Shown here: one piece after another, positions 1-9,527 of the stretch | Layout: each line of letters starts with the position of its first letter | Position numbering within the stretch: the first letter of the stretch is position 1 | From: Allopontixanthobacter confluentis | GTDB taxonomy: Bacteria; Pseudomonadota; Alphaproteobacteria; Sphingomonadales; Sphingomonadaceae | NCBI RefSeq assembly: GCF_009827615.1 | Contig: NZ_WTYU01000001.1 | Span: 1,323,001 to 1,387,000 of the forward strand | Reading direction: 5' to 3' | Length of the DNA stretch: 64,000 nucleotides | The notes under the pieces: generated by a model | The model's database searches: none | The model's input: only the letters and a program-made list of their open reading frames with translations | Told to the model about the DNA's origin: nothing | Position numbers and translations under genes: made by a program

Positions 1-255
1 ACTGACAATGGCCTGCACGTCGCGTGCCAGCACATCCGGCGGATAGGCAGCGCTGTCATGCGGATGCGCGCTGTGCCCATGGGCGCGCAAATCCGGCATG
101 ATGACTTCGAATCCGGCATCCACCAGCTTTTGTGCATGGCCAAACCGGATCCAGTTCATCTCCGCATTGGAAAACAGGCCGTGCAGCAGCAGCACAGGGC
201 GGCCCGCGCCCTGCCGGTGTATCGCCAGTTCCACCCCGTCAAAGGATGGCAGCAT
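1..255 (-). CDS. alpha/beta hydrolase, partial (C-terminus beyond left edge)
   Basis: The first 85 residues of an alpha/beta hydrolase fold protein are visible and the rest lies off the left edge. The reading begins MLPSFDGVELAIH, then RPVLLLHGLFSNAE, which carries the HG oxyanion-hole motif, and PDLRAHGHSAHP, which is the usual strand after the second helix. The nucleophile elbow (GxSxG) and the Asp/His residues are outside the window, so catalytic competence cannot be judged. The frame is open upstream without another ATG, so base 255 is the best start. It is divergent from the MarR/efflux operon. Substrate unknown. Confidence 0.75.
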   Translation of the reverse strand, partial: MLPSFDGVELAIHRQGAGRPVLLLHGLFSNAEMNWIRFGHAQKLVDAGFEVIMPDLRAHGHSAHPHDSAAYPPDVLARDVQAIVS

Positions 256-386
256 GTCCAGCGTGATTTCAGCAGCAGTGATGGCAATGACCCTTCTTGC
301 ATCCGCGCGCCGGCAGGACGCGCTGAATGCGGCGCTGTTACCCGATATCCATGGGCTGGAAAACCCGTAACAGACAGACGTTGCCA

Positions 387-406
387 ATAGTAAGGCAGCT
401 TATTAT
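387..406. promoter_or_regulatory. candidate MarR operator (imperfect palindrome)
   Basis: ATAGTAAG and CTTATTAT form two arms of 8 bp, matching at 7 of 8 positions, around a GCAG spacer. The site ends 13 bp before the marR start codon, in the gap between the divergent hydrolase and the MarR gene. MarR dimers bind about 16-20 bp palindromes overlapping their own promoter, so autoregulation is a reasonable inference. No binding evidence exists here. Confidence 0.45.
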
Positions 407-419
407 ATGTGGCCTCGAC

Positions 420-863
420 ATGGCTAATATCGGATATTTGATGGCGGATAATTCCCGCCAGCTGCGCCGCGCTTTTGACCAGCGTGTGCGCGCTCTTGGC
501 GTCACTGGCCCGCAGGCTCGCCTCCTCCTCATGCTGGATCGTGAAGGCGGCCAGAATCAGGGCTTCTATGCTGATCGTCTGGATGTGGAAGCGATAACCC
601 TGTGCCGTATGGTGGACCGGCTGGAAGAAGCAGGGCTGGTTGAACGCAGGCGTGATCCGGCGGACCGGCGGGCGTGGAACCTGCACCTCACCCCCAAGGC
701 CGATGCGCAAGTCAGCCGGCTGGCCGGGCATATCGGCGAAATGGTCGAAGAAGCGCTAACCGGGATGGACGATGCCGACCGCGCCGAATTCACCCGCATG
801 CTGACGCTGATCGGCAGCAATCTTTCCGCACGTCGTGATTTCAAGGATGCGGCCAATGGCTGA
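420..863 (+). CDS. MarR family transcriptional regulator
   Basis: A 147-residue winged-helix regulator. The start at MANIGYLMADN was chosen because it gives the usual MarR length; the frame is open further upstream to base 327. The central region (about residues 35-100) has the MarR fold: GVTGPQARLLLMLD, then the recognition helix VEAITLCRMVDRLEEAGLVE, followed by the wing RRRDPADRRAWNLHLT with the typical D-x-R pattern. It overlaps the following efflux gene by 8 bp, so the three genes form one operon. In such operons the regulator usually represses the pump and is released by a ligand; this is inferred from context. Confidence 0.9.
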   Translation: MANIGYLMADNSRQLRRAFDQRVRALGVTGPQARLLLMLDREGGQNQGFYADRLDVEAITLCRMVDRLEEAGLVERRRDPADRRAWNLHLTPKADAQVSRLAGHIGEMVEEALTGMDDADRAEFTRMLTLIGSNLSARRDFKDAANG

Positions 864-1953
864 AGCAGATCCCACCCCGCCTGTGCCTCACACACACAAT
901 TCTTCGGCTGATACAGGTGGTGACAGCACGGCTGAAACAGCCAGACCCAGGCGCCGCTTGGGCCGTTTGGGCCTGATGGCGCTGGTGCCGTTGGCACTGC
1001 TGCTGGCGGGCGGTTTTTACTGGTATGGCCTGCAGGGCACTGTTTCGACCGATAATGCCTACCTCAAACAGGACAAGGTTTCCATCAGCGCGGAAGTAGG
1101 CGGGCGAATTGTGCAGGTGGCCGTTGCCGAAGGCGATGAAGTTGCCGCTGGCGACCTGCTGTTCACCATCGATCCTGAGCCTTTCCGCCTGGAGGTTGCG
1201 CAGGCCGATGCTGCCATTGCCGGCGCGCAGGCCAATGTCACAGCGCTTGCCAATGACAGTGCATTGTCGGGCGCCGATATATCAGCCGCACGCGAACAGA
1301 TTGCCTTTGCCCAGTCACACTTGCAGCGCCAGCAGGCCCTGTGGGATCGCGGCTTTACCACCAAGGCTGATTATGAAGCGGCGCAGCATAGCGTGGCGCA
1401 GGCGCGAGAGGAGCTGCGCATGGCGCAGGCCCAGTCGCAGGAAGCGCGCGCCCGGCTGGCCACAGGCGCTGCAGTGCCTGGCCAGAATCCGCAAGTGGCA
1501 GCGGCCACGGTGCAGCGCCAAACCGCCCGACTGAACCTTTCGCGCACACAGGTACGCGCGCCCATGGCAGGCCGCATCGCAGAAGCGGACCGGTTGCAGA
1601 CCGGCCAGCAGATTGTCGCCGGCCTGCCCGTTGTCACGCTGGTCGAAAGCCGCACGAGTTATGTCGAAGCCAATTTCAAGGAGACCGATCTTGCCGATAT
1701 GGCAGTGGGCCAGTCTGCTGAAATCCGCTTTGACGCCTATCCCGAGTTGGTCCTGAAAGGGCACGTGGCGTCCATCGGTGCGGGCACGGGATCGGAATTT
1801 TCCGTTCTTCCCGCCCAGAATGCCACTGGCAACTGGGTCAAGGTGACGCAGCGTGTGCCTGTCCGCATTGCCATAGACAGCAAGAGCCCGCGCGCGCTTA
1901 TTGCCGGACTGTCGAGCGAAATTACCGTCTTTACGGATGGTCGGAAGCGCTAG
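856..1953 (+). CDS. emrA: HlyD/EmrA family membrane fusion protein
   Basis: The periplasmic adaptor of a tripartite drug efflux pump, 365 residues. A short charged N-terminus precedes one membrane segment at about residues 38-56. The family signature STDNAYLKQDKV follows it, then a lipoyl-like half (VAEGDEVAAGDLLFTID), a long Ala/Gln-rich coiled coil (about residues 120-240), the second lipoyl half and a beta-barrel. The start ATG at 856 lies inside the end of marR, giving an ATGGCTGA overlap. It should link the inner-membrane transporter encoded next to an outer-membrane TolC-like channel that is not in the window. Confidence 0.88.
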   Translation: MAEADPTPPVPHTHNSSADTGGDSTAETARPRRRLGRLGLMALVPLALLLAGGFYWYGLQGTVSTDNAYLKQDKVSISAEVGGRIVQVAVAEGDEVAAGDLLFTIDPEPFRLEVAQADAAIAGAQANVTALANDSALSGADISAAREQIAFAQSHLQRQQALWDRGFTTKADYEAAQHSVAQAREELRMAQAQSQEARARLATGAAVPGQNPQVAAATVQRQTARLNLSRTQVRAPMAGRIAEADRLQTGQQIVAGLPVVTLVESRTSYVEANFKETDLADMAVGQSAEIRFDAYPELVLKGHVASIGAGTGSEFSVLPAQNATGNWVKVTQRVPVRIAIDSKSPRALIAGLSSEITVFTDGRKR

Positions 1954-1957
1954 GCAG

Positions 1958-3571
1958 ATGGCTTCGGCCGCGCCGCCCGGCACCAGCGCCGCAGGTCCGC
2001 CGCCAGCAACGGGCGCTGATGAGGCGCAATTGCCGGTTGCCAACCACATGCTGCTCATTGTCGGCATTATGGCTGCGTCATTGCTGCAAGTGCTGGACAC
2101 CACAATTGCCAATGTGGCCATCCCGCACATGCAATCATCACTGGGGGCCACGGCCGATACCGTCACCTGGGTGCTGACCAGCTATATCATCGCTTCTGCC
2201 GTTGCCATGCCGATTACAGGCTGGCTGGCCGACAGGATTGGCGGGCGGCGGCTGTTTATTCTCTCGGTCACAGGCTTCATCCTGGCATCCATGCTGTGCG
2301 GTGCAGCGCAGAACCTGGAAGAAATGGTCCTGTTCCGCGCCATTCAGGGTGTTGCAGGCGCTTTTATTGCGCCTCTCAGCCAGTCCTTCATGCTGGATAC
2401 CACCAAGCCCAGCCGCCATCCGCAAATGATGGCGCTGTGGGGCATGGGAATCATGATCGGGCCTATTCTGGGGCCGGTTCTGGGCGGCTGGCTGACCGAA
2501 TATGCCAGTTGGCGCTGGGTATTTTATGTCAACCTGCCGGTTGGCGCGCTGGCGCTGGCGATCCTGATGGCAAACCTGCCGCACCGCGATGGCACACGGC
2601 GCAAATTCGACCTCCTCGGCTTTGCCCTCATCGCCATTACGCTTACATCGTTCCAGCTGGTTCTTGACCGCGGGCAACAGGTGGACTGGTTTCAATCCGG
2701 CGAAATATGGCTCTATAGTTTCCTCCTAATATCGGGCGCATGGATGACGGTCATTCATCTTGCTTCCGCGCGGGGTGCCCTGTTTGATCCGGTGATGTTC
2801 AGGGACCGCAATTTCACGCTGGCACTGTTTTTCATGGTGGCCATCGGCATCATCATGTTCGCCACCATGGCTTTGCTTCCGCCCATGTTGCAGCATCTGT
2901 TCGGCTATAGCGTGATTGATACCGGCATCGTGCTGATGCCGCGCGGGGTGGGCGTGCTGATAAGCATGCAAGTGGCCGGATTGCTGATGCGCAAGGGCGT
3001 GGATTCGCGCCCCGTGGTGGCCAGTGGCTTCCTCATCACCACATTATCGCTGTGGGAAATGTCCCACTGGTCGCTGGGTGTGGACCAGCAGACCATCATC
3101 GCCTCCGGACTTGTTCAGGGCCTTGGCATGGGGCTGGTTTTCATCCCACTCAATGTCAGCGCCTTTGCCACCCTTCCCCCCCGCATGCGCACCGATGGTT
3201 CCAGCCTGCTGAATCTGTTCCGGTCCGTCGGCGCTTCGGCTGGCATTTCCCTGATGACAGTATTGCTGGCCCGCAATATCCAGACCGCTCATGCCGATCT
3301 GGGCAGCAATGTCACTTCTACGGCCAGCAGCGTGGTCGATATCTCGACCGTGGACCAGTTCCAGTCGATGGGTGACGTGGGGCTCAGATTACTCGATCTT
3401 GAAGTCAACCGGCAGGCGGCCATGATTGCCTATATCGATGATTTCTGGCTGATGATGTGGCTGACACTGGCAGCGGTGCCCATGGCGTTTCTGATGCGGC
3501 GCAATGCCGGACCGGGCAAAGGTCCGGGGCCCGGACCAGGTGCTGGCGCGCCGCCCCCGCCGCCGGAATAA
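1958..3571 (+). CDS. emrB: DHA2 family MFS drug transporter (EmrB-like)
   Basis: A 14-helix major facilitator protein of about 537 residues. Motifs visible include LDTTIANVAIPHM in helix 1, the loop motif GWLADRIGGRRLF between helices 2 and 3, and the antiporter motif C region GPILGPVLGGWLTEYASWRWVFYVNLP. The chosen ATG lies 4 bp after the emrA stop; an in-frame ATG at 1937 is an alternative. The C-terminus is an unusual Gly/Pro tail whose DNA (about 3518-3535) can fold into a GC hairpin. It should exchange protons for hydrophobic drugs together with the EmrA-like adaptor. Confidence 0.9.
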   Translation: MASAAPPGTSAAGPPPATGADEAQLPVANHMLLIVGIMAASLLQVLDTTIANVAIPHMQSSLGATADTVTWVLTSYIIASAVAMPITGWLADRIGGRRLFILSVTGFILASMLCGAAQNLEEMVLFRAIQGVAGAFIAPLSQSFMLDTTKPSRHPQMMALWGMGIMIGPILGPVLGGWLTEYASWRWVFYVNLPVGALALAILMANLPHRDGTRRKFDLLGFALIAITLTSFQLVLDRGQQVDWFQSGEIWLYSFLLISGAWMTVIHLASARGALFDPVMFRDRNFTLALFFMVAIGIIMFATMALLPPMLQHLFGYSVIDTGIVLMPRGVGVLISMQVAGLLMRKGVDSRPVVASGFLITTLSLWEMSHWSLGVDQQTIIASGLVQGLGMGLVFIPLNVSAFATLPPRMRTDGSSLLNLFRSVGASAGISLMTVLLARNIQTAHADLGSNVTSTASSVVDISTVDQFQSMGDVGLRLLDLEVNRQAAMIAYIDDFWLMMWLTLAAVPMAFLMRRNAGPGKGPGPGPGAGAPPPPPE

Positions 3572-3596
3572 GTGCCAACCACCGGGGCTGCGCGGC

Positions 3597-4244
3597 TCAG
3601 CGTTCGGCAAGGCCTTTTTCATTCATGCGCCACAGGACCATTTCAATCCGGTCCTGCCCGAAAAACGGCTCGCCATCGAACACCAGCGTGGGCACGCCCC
3701 AATGGCCGCTGTCTTCCAGCGCCTGCTGATTGGCGGCAATTTCATCATCCAGCGCAGCAGCATCAGACGCAGCCTGTTCTTCCAGTTCTGCCCAATCAAG
3801 CCCGGCCCGCGCCGCGGCATTGGCAAGATGATCACCCTCGTGCCACCCGGCCGTGCCACCCCAGATCAGGCGTGACACTTCTTCTGCAAATACCAGTCCC
3901 TTGCCCTTGCGTGCGGCCACTTGCCCCAGCCTTGTCAACCGGAAGATATGTGGCTGCTCATCCGCAATCCGCCGCGTTGCCATATCCTGCACAATCGGAT
4001 CAGGTTTGGGGGCTGCAAATGGGATGGAATGAAACTGGGCCACACGCATCATGTCGCGGACCGTATAGCCGAGCCAATTGGGGTGGCTGCGCTCAAAGAA
4101 ATCAGGCTGCCTGATCGCCAGCGGATAAACCGGGCGCAGGTCAATCTCGACATCGTAAATCTCGGTCAGGGCACGATACCGGCCAATCGCCAGATAGCTG
4201 TAGGGCGACCGGAATGAAAAATAGAGATCAGCCTTCAAAGTCAT
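3597..4244 (-). CDS. DsbA-family / 2-hydroxychromene-2-carboxylate isomerase-like protein
   Basis: A 215-residue thioredoxin-fold protein. It opens with LKADLYFSFRSPYSYLAIGR, where the SPYSYLA segment replaces the CxxC active site, as in the kappa-class GST/HCCA isomerase branch of the DsbA superfamily. It ends with GVPTLVFDGEPFFGQDRIEMV, the conserved cis-Pro loop and helix of this family. The start was chosen at 4244 because GAGGTGAGG sits just upstream. It lies 7 bp from the lipoprotein gene on the same strand. Glutathione-dependent isomerase activity is likely for the family, but the substrate is unknown. Confidence 0.75.
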   Translation of the reverse strand: MTLKADLYFSFRSPYSYLAIGRYRALTEIYDVEIDLRPVYPLAIRQPDFFERSHPNWLGYTVRDMMRVAQFHSIPFAAPKPDPIVQDMATRRIADEQPHIFRLTRLGQVAARKGKGLVFAEEVSRLIWGGTAGWHEGDHLANAAARAGLDWAELEEQAASDAAALDDEIAANQQALEDSGHWGVPTLVFDGEPFFGQDRIEMVLWRMNEKGLAER

Positions 4245-4251
4245 CCTCACC

Positions 4252-4857
4252 TCACCTGAAAAAACAGTTGGTCCCTGCATACAGGCTTTCCACCTGTTTG
4301 CCGCTGCCCCTGTCCGATAGGAAACCGTTGATGCCGCCTGTTGAGGTGAACTCATCACCCAGGGTGCTGCCCTCGATCCGCTCTACCGCATAAGCGGCCT
4401 TTAGAGCAGCTTCTTGTGACCCCACGCCTATGCCCCTGGCGGTGGTAAAGCCCTTGTCTTCCTCGCTCCGTTCCAGCGCCCAGCCTGCAAAAGCGCCGTT
4501 CTGGAAATTGAGCGTCAGCCCGCCTGCAAAACTGGTGAATTGCATGGGGCCAGCGCCGCATTCTTGATTGGCAAGGCGGCTCACCGGTTCTCCCATGCGG
4601 CTGACCACGGCTTGTTCCACCACGGCGCGTTCCTGCCCGAACGACAGGTTCTGTGCGCCGGGTCCGGCAATTTCCAGACCTGTTGCTGATGGATGGACGC
4701 GGCTGGACATTACCGCTTGCGCCAGTGGTTCGCTGTCTAGCGACTGATCTTTCCCGCTTTGGGACCCTGAGTTTTGGGCTCCTGCGTTTTGGGCCTGCAT
4801 CGGCTGGCTGTCCGGCGTGGGCGAACATGATCCAAGCGCAATGGCCCCCAGCACCAT
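4252..4857 (-). CDS. hypothetical lipoprotein
   Basis: A 201-residue protein of unrecognised family. The N-terminus MVLGAIALGSC reads as a short lipoprotein signal with lipobox LGSC, so Cys11 would be lipidated. A Gln/Ser/Asn-rich linker (about residues 14-45) follows, then a globular domain with three cysteines. An in-frame TGA sits about 50 bp upstream, so only non-ATG starts could lengthen the rather short signal (LAFRLIAN precedes it). It starts 28 bp after the asd stop and is probably co-transcribed with asd. Function unknown. Confidence 0.7.
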   Translation of the reverse strand: MVLGAIALGSCSPTPDSQPMQAQNAGAQNSGSQSGKDQSLDSEPLAQAVMSSRVHPSATGLEIAGPGAQNLSFGQERAVVEQAVVSRMGEPVSRLANQECGAGPMQFTSFAGGLTLNFQNGAFAGWALERSEEDKGFTTARGIGVGSQEAALKAAYAVERIEGSTLGDEFTSTGGINGFLSDRGSGKQVESLYAGTNCFFR

Positions 4858-4885
4858 GTTCGCGATCAGCCGGAAGGCCAGCGCC

Positions 4886-5911
4886 CTAGCCCTTTTTCAA
4901 ATGGCGGCGGCCCAGCAGTTCGGCAATCTGCACCGCATTCAGCGCCGCGCCCTTGCGCAGATTGTCCGATACGCACCACAGCGTCAGCCCATGTTCCACC
5001 GTCGGGTCTTCGCGCACGCGGCTGACATAGGTGGCACTGTCGCCAGCACATTCAACCGGCGTGACGTAGCCTTCATCCTCCCGCTTATCGACCAGCATGA
5101 TGCCGGGGGCTTCGCGCAGGATATCCTGCGCCTGCTCCGACGTCAGCTCGTTTTCGAATTCGATATTCACGGCTTCGGAATGGCCCACGAACACCGGCAC
5201 GCGCACGCAGGTTGCTGTCAGCTTGATCTTGGGATCGAGGATTTTCTTGGTTTCGACCACCATTTTCCATTCTTCCTTGGTCGAGCCATCGTCCAGGAAA
5301 ACATCAATATGGGGGATGACATTGAACGCGATCTGCTTGGTGAATTTCCTCGGTTCGCAGCTGTCGCCAACAAAAATGGCGCGGCTTTGCTCGAACAATT
5401 CGTCCATCCCCGCCTTGCCCGCGCCGGATACGGATTGATAGGTGCTGACCACCACGCGCTTGATGGTCGCGGCATCGTGCAGGGGCTTCAGGGCCACTAC
5501 CAGCTGCGCTGTCGAGCAATTGGGGTTGGCGATGATGTTGCGCCTGGAATAGCCATCAATCGCATCAGGGTTCACTTCCGGCACGATCAGGGGGACATCC
5601 GGGTCCATGCGGTAAAGCGAGCTGTTATCAATGACGACGCAGCCAGCGGCAGCGGCCTTAGGGGCATAGGTGCGCGTAGCGTCAGAACCGGCGGCAAACA
5701 GGGCGATATCCCACCCGGCCCAGTCAAAATGCTCGATATTTTTACACTTCAGCATTTTGCCAGTGTCGCCGAATTCAACTTCGGAATTATGCGAACGCGC
5801 GCTGGCAACAGCGGCGATTTCGTCAATCGGAAATTCCCGTTCAGCCAGGATCGCCATGATCTCGCGGCCCACATTGCCGGTCGCACCCACGACTACTACG
5901 CGATAACCCAT
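4886..5911 (-). CDS. asd: aspartate-semialdehyde dehydrogenase
   Basis: Converts aspartyl phosphate to aspartate semialdehyde with NADPH, the branch point for lysine/diaminopimelate, threonine and methionine. The 341-residue protein has the nucleotide loop GATGNVG (residues 9-15), the catalytic cysteine in NPNCSTAQ (Cys132), and substrate-binding segments such as VSTYQSVSGAG and VRVPVFVGHSE. The length is normal for the family. It is the first gene of a minus-strand run with the lipoprotein and DsbA-like genes downstream. Confidence 0.96.
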   Translation of the reverse strand: MGYRVVVVGATGNVGREIMAILAEREFPIDEIAAVASARSHNSEVEFGDTGKMLKCKNIEHFDWAGWDIALFAAGSDATRTYAPKAAAAGCVVIDNSSLYRMDPDVPLIVPEVNPDAIDGYSRRNIIANPNCSTAQLVVALKPLHDAATIKRVVVSTYQSVSGAGKAGMDELFEQSRAIFVGDSCEPRKFTKQIAFNVIPHIDVFLDDGSTKEEWKMVVETKKILDPKIKLTATCVRVPVFVGHSEAVNIEFENELTSEQAQDILREAPGIMLVDKREDEGYVTPVECAGDSATYVSRVREDPTVEHGLTLWCVSDNLRKGAALNAVQIAELLGRRHLKKG

Positions 5912-6048
5912 CTACCAACTCCAGTTCATGTTCGCGCCCGCAGTAAGGGGCATGGCGCTGCTCGCAACGCAAATCGTCTTTACCGGCCGCAAATCAAGCT
6001 CGTCCGCATAATAAACCAGCCGTGGCAGCCGCAATTGGCCTACCGGTA

Positions 6049-8316
6049 TTATTCTGGCGGAGTGACGCCGTGCTTTTCGAGAAAGCTGAAAATCGTATTC
6101 CACAAATGCGGGCTGATCTTCGCCCCGGAAACGCGGTGGGTGAAGCCCGGATACAGCATCATTTCGAACGACTGATTGGCACCCTGCAGGCGCGCAATCA
6201 GTTCGCTGCTGTTTTCAAACACCACATTATCGTCCGCCATGCCATGCACCAGCAGCAGCGGATCGGTCATGCGGGCAGACTGGTCTATCGCGTTGGATGC
6301 ATCATACGCGCTTTTCACATCTTGCGGGTTGCCCATATAACGTTCGGTATAGTGGGTATCATACAGTTCCCACCGCGTGACCGGCGCGCCAGAAATGCCT
6401 GCGGCATATAGGCCGGGGTCAGCCTGCAACTGCTTCAACGTCATGTAACCGCCATAGGACCAGCCATATAGCGCGATTTTTGCAGGATCGACATAGCCCA
6501 GGGTTTGCAGGAATTTCGCGCCCGCCTTCTGGTCGGCCACTTCCACGCTGCCCATGGCGCGGGAAATAGGCTGTTCGAATGCTGCGCCCCGGTTTGCACT
6601 TCCGCGATTGTCGATCTCGAACCAGATATAGCCCTTGTCGACCACCGCCTGCTGCAGCGACCCTCCCCATGCCTTGTTGACCACCTGGGCATGCGGGCCG
6701 CCATAATGGTTGAAGAATACCGGATAGGTTTTGCCTTTTTCCATTTTGGGCCGGATCATCTTCCAATGCAGTGGCGTGCCATCTTCTGCCGCAATCGTGC
6801 CGAATTCCGGCATGGTATGGCTGGCAAGATAAGGCGCATAGGGATGCCCCTGATCGAGCCTGTTTTCTTCGATCCATTCCAGCCGCTGGCCTTGCGCATC
6901 GGCAATATAGGATTGCGGCGGCTGGTTTGCGGCAGACCGCGATATCAGCAGCGTGCGCCCCTTGGTGTCCATGCTGGCAGAATTGGCGAATGCTGTATCG
7001 CTTAAGCGGGTGATGTCATTGGGGCTGGCAAGATTGATCGCGTAAATCTGCTGCGCCAGAACGCCGTCACGCGTGCCGGCAAAACTTATCCGGCCGCTCT
7101 CTTCATCCACGCCAAGCAGTTTTGTCACCACCCAGTCGCCCGCCGTCAGCTGTGTCCATTTGCCATTGGCCAGATGATACAAATGGCCAAAGCCATCCCG
7201 TTCGGACCACCAGACAAGGCTGCCGTCTTTCAGGAATTTGTAATTATCCGTCAGATTCACCCAATAGTCGGGCAAGGCCGGCGTTTCGGTAAACAGCACA
7301 GTGCTTTTGCCAGTGGCAGGATCGACTTTCAGCATATCGAGCACGGTCTGGGCGCGGTTCTGCCGCTGCACATAGAGGGCGCTGCCATCAGGCGACCAAT
7401 CCACCCGCGCCAGATAAATGTCCTTGTCCGCCCCCAGATCAACCGCCACGCGGTTCTTCCCATCGGGGTCCATCACATACAGGCTTACATCCACATTGGC
7501 AGAGCCTGCCACAGGGTAGCGCTGGTCATACACTTTGGTCCCGGTGGCACCGATAGCCGCGCGGGTGACAATGCCGACCGATTTTTCGTCAAACCGTTCG
7601 ACTGCGATGCGCTTGTCATCGGCTGACCACCAGAAACCGGTCATCCGGCCCATTTCTTCCTGCGCCACGAATTCCGCCTCGCCCCAGCGAACCGTGTCTT
7701 CTTCTGCCGGTGTGACAGGCACCGCATTGCTGCCATCCACCGGGCCGACCCACAGCTGGCGGTTGCGGACAAAGGAAATATGCGCGCCGGTCTGGCTCAG
7801 CCGGGGGTTCAGTTCGCCTTCTTCTGTATTGGTCAGCCGGGTAATCGTGCCGTCCAGACCCGCCAGATACAGGTCGCCGTCCAGTGGCACGAGGATTGCC
7901 TTGCCATCGGACGACCACTGATAGGTGATGATGCCCTTGATGTTGCTGACACGGCTGCGTTCACGCTGCATTTTTTCATCTTCGGACAATTCACGCCCGC
8001 TGCCGATCTGCTGGGAATCCACCAGCATCCGCCATTCGCCTGTATCACGGTCGAAACCCCACAGATCATACCGGTCGCGGTCTTCGGCGCGGTTGCGCAG
8101 CAGAGTCAGGAAACGCCCGTCGGGGGAAAGTTTCGCCTCACGCGGGGAAGACCCGTCCAGCGACGGGCTGGCAAATACGCGTTCGAATGTCAGTGCGGCA
8201 TCGCTCTGGTCTTGAATCACAGGCTGCTCCTGCTGCTGTGCTGCGGCGAGAGTTGGGAAACCGAGAACGCTGCCAAATGCTGTGGCGGCAAGAACCAGTG
8301 ACGAAGTAAGCCGCAT
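6049..8316 (-). CDS. S9 family peptidase, dipeptidyl-peptidase IV-like
   Basis: A secreted serine peptidase of 755 residues. A signal peptide (about residues 1-26, ending AAA-QQQ) is followed by a beta-propeller domain (about 40-490) and an alpha/beta hydrolase domain. The catalytic Ser620 lies in GWSYGGY, Asp695/696 in HGMADDN and His727 in FTHR. The propeller has AQEEMGRMTGFWWS with a paired Glu (220-221), like the Glu pair that binds the free N-terminus in DPP-IV, which suggests release of N-terminal dipeptides. A strong terminator separates it from the upstream rplS gene, so it probably has its own promoter. Confidence 0.9.
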   Translation of the reverse strand: MRLTSSLVLAATAFGSVLGFPTLAAAQQQEQPVIQDQSDAALTFERVFASPSLDGSSPREAKLSPDGRFLTLLRNRAEDRDRYDLWGFDRDTGEWRMLVDSQQIGSGRELSEDEKMQRERSRVSNIKGIITYQWSSDGKAILVPLDGDLYLAGLDGTITRLTNTEEGELNPRLSQTGAHISFVRNRQLWVGPVDGSNAVPVTPAEEDTVRWGEAEFVAQEEMGRMTGFWWSADDKRIAVERFDEKSVGIVTRAAIGATGTKVYDQRYPVAGSANVDVSLYVMDPDGKNRVAVDLGADKDIYLARVDWSPDGSALYVQRQNRAQTVLDMLKVDPATGKSTVLFTETPALPDYWVNLTDNYKFLKDGSLVWWSERDGFGHLYHLANGKWTQLTAGDWVVTKLLGVDEESGRISFAGTRDGVLAQQIYAINLASPNDITRLSDTAFANSASMDTKGRTLLISRSAANQPPQSYIADAQGQRLEWIEENRLDQGHPYAPYLASHTMPEFGTIAAEDGTPLHWKMIRPKMEKGKTYPVFFNHYGGPHAQVVNKAWGGSLQQAVVDKGYIWFEIDNRGSANRGAAFEQPISRAMGSVEVADQKAGAKFLQTLGYVDPAKIALYGWSYGGYMTLKQLQADPGLYAAGISGAPVTRWELYDTHYTERYMGNPQDVKSAYDASNAIDQSARMTDPLLLVHGMADDNVVFENSSELIARLQGANQSFEMMLYPGFTHRVSGAKISPHLWNTIFSFLEKHGVTPPE

Positions 8317-8337
8317 AGTGAACGATCCTGATCGTGA

Positions 8338-8382
8338 AACAAAAAAGGCGCCCCGGCTTGTAAGCCGGAGCGCCTGTTTTTC
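8338..8382 (-). terminator. Rho-independent terminator after rplS
   Basis: On the minus strand the inverted repeat AGGCGC-CCGGCTT / AAGCCGG-GCGCCT (8346-8375) is followed by a run of T residues (complement of the A run at 8341-8346). It sits directly after the rplS stop and closes the ffh-rplS cluster. A T run also follows on the plus strand, so it could work both ways. Confidence 0.85.
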
Positions 8383-8409
8383 AAACGTTCTTGACGAACG
8401 ACGCAGATA

Positions 8410-8784
8410 TTACGCCTTGGGCGCAAAATCCCGACGTTCAGCAATACGTGCGCGCTTGCCGGTAAGGCCACGCAGATAATACAGCTTCGCCCGACGCACG
8501 ATACCGCGGCGCACCACGGTGATGTTGTCGACAACTGGCGAATACAGCGGGAACACGCGTTCCACACCTTCACCGAAGCTCATTTTACGAACGGTGAAGT
8601 TGCTGCCCATGCCGCGATTGGAGCGAGCGATGCAGACGCCTTCAAAATTCTGGACACGTTCGCGCGTGCCTTCGACAACGCGCACACCCACGCGGACGGT
8701 ATCGCCTGCGCGGAATTCCGGGATGTCCTTCCCGTCACGGAATGCCTTGATGGCTTCCGCTTCAAGTTCCTGGATAAGGTTCAT
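8410..8784 (-). CDS. rplS: 50S ribosomal protein L19
   Basis: A 124-residue ribosomal protein at the 30S-50S interface. It begins [16 protein letters not shown] and has [35 protein letters not shown], the L19 core, then [24 protein letters not shown]. The start codon overlaps the trmD stop (ATGA), so the two are translationally coupled, the normal arrangement in bacteria. Confidence 0.97.
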   Translation of the reverse strand: MNLIQELEAEAIKAFRDGKDIPEFRAGDTVRVGVRVVEGTRERVQNFEGVCIARSNRGMGSNFTVRKMSFGEGVERVFPLYSPVVDNITVVRRGIVRRAKLYYLRGLTGKRARIAERRDFAPKA

Positions 8785-9527
8785 TGACCTTGGTCCTCAT
8801 TTTCTCGCCGCGCGCCAGAGGCAGGTCGGTCCCGAACACCACAATGGCGTTCCCAAAGGTCCGGCCTGCGTAACCGTGTGTGATCTTCCGACATGGCTTT
8901 TCGCCAAGCAGAAATCTTCGCATGATCCCCCGATCGCAGCACTTCGGGGATCGTGCGCCCTTCCCATTCCTGAGGTCGGGTATATTGAGGATATTCGAGC
9001 AAACCCTGTTCAAAGGATTCCTCGGTACCACTCGAAGCCGCGCCCATTACGCCGGGAAGCAGGCGAATGCAAGCATCGAGTATCATCAGCGCGGCAGGTT
9101 CGCCGCCCGACAGGACGATATCGCCGACAGACACTTCCTCGACAACGCGGCCTTCGAAAATTCGCTCGTCAAACCCCTCAAAGCGGCCGCATAGGATGAT
9201 GACACCCGGCCCCGCCACCAATTCGCGAATCCGGGCCTGGGAAATGGGTTTGCCCCGCGGGGTCATCGCCAGCACCGGCGCTTTCGGGTTCTGCATCCGC
9301 GCATTGTCGATGGCCGCTGCCAGCACATCTGCCTTCAGCACCATTCCCGCGCCGCCGCCTGCTGGCGTGTCATCTACCGTGCGGTGCTTGTCAGCGGCAA
9401 AATCGCGGATCTGGATAGTGTCGAGCGACCATTTCTGCTCCTCCAGCGCGCGTCCGGCCAATGACAGTCGCAGCGGCCCGGGAAACATCTCGGGATAAAG
9501 GGTGAGAATGGTTGCAGCAAAGGTCAT
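8781..9527 (-). CDS. trmD: tRNA (guanine-37-N1)-methyltransferase
   Basis: A SPOUT methyltransferase that adds the m1G37 mark which prevents +1 frameshifting. In the 248 residues, the knotted AdoMet site shows as [13 protein letters not shown] and [25 protein letters not shown]. The N-terminus is [17 protein letters not shown], and the C-terminal tail [28 protein letters not shown] binds the tRNA. It overlaps the preceding small membrane gene and rplS by 4 bp each. Confidence 0.96.
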   Translation of the reverse strand: MTFAATILTLYPEMFPGPLRLSLAGRALEEQKWSLDTIQIRDFAADKHRTVDDTPAGGGAGMVLKADVLAAAIDNARMQNPKAPVLAMTPRGKPISQARIRELVAGPGVIILCGRFEGFDERIFEGRVVEEVSVGDIVLSGGEPAALMILDACIRLLPGVMGAASSGTEESFEQGLLEYPQYTRPQEWEGRTIPEVLRSGDHAKISAWRKAMSEDHTRLRRPDLWERHCGVRDRPASGARRENEDQGQ

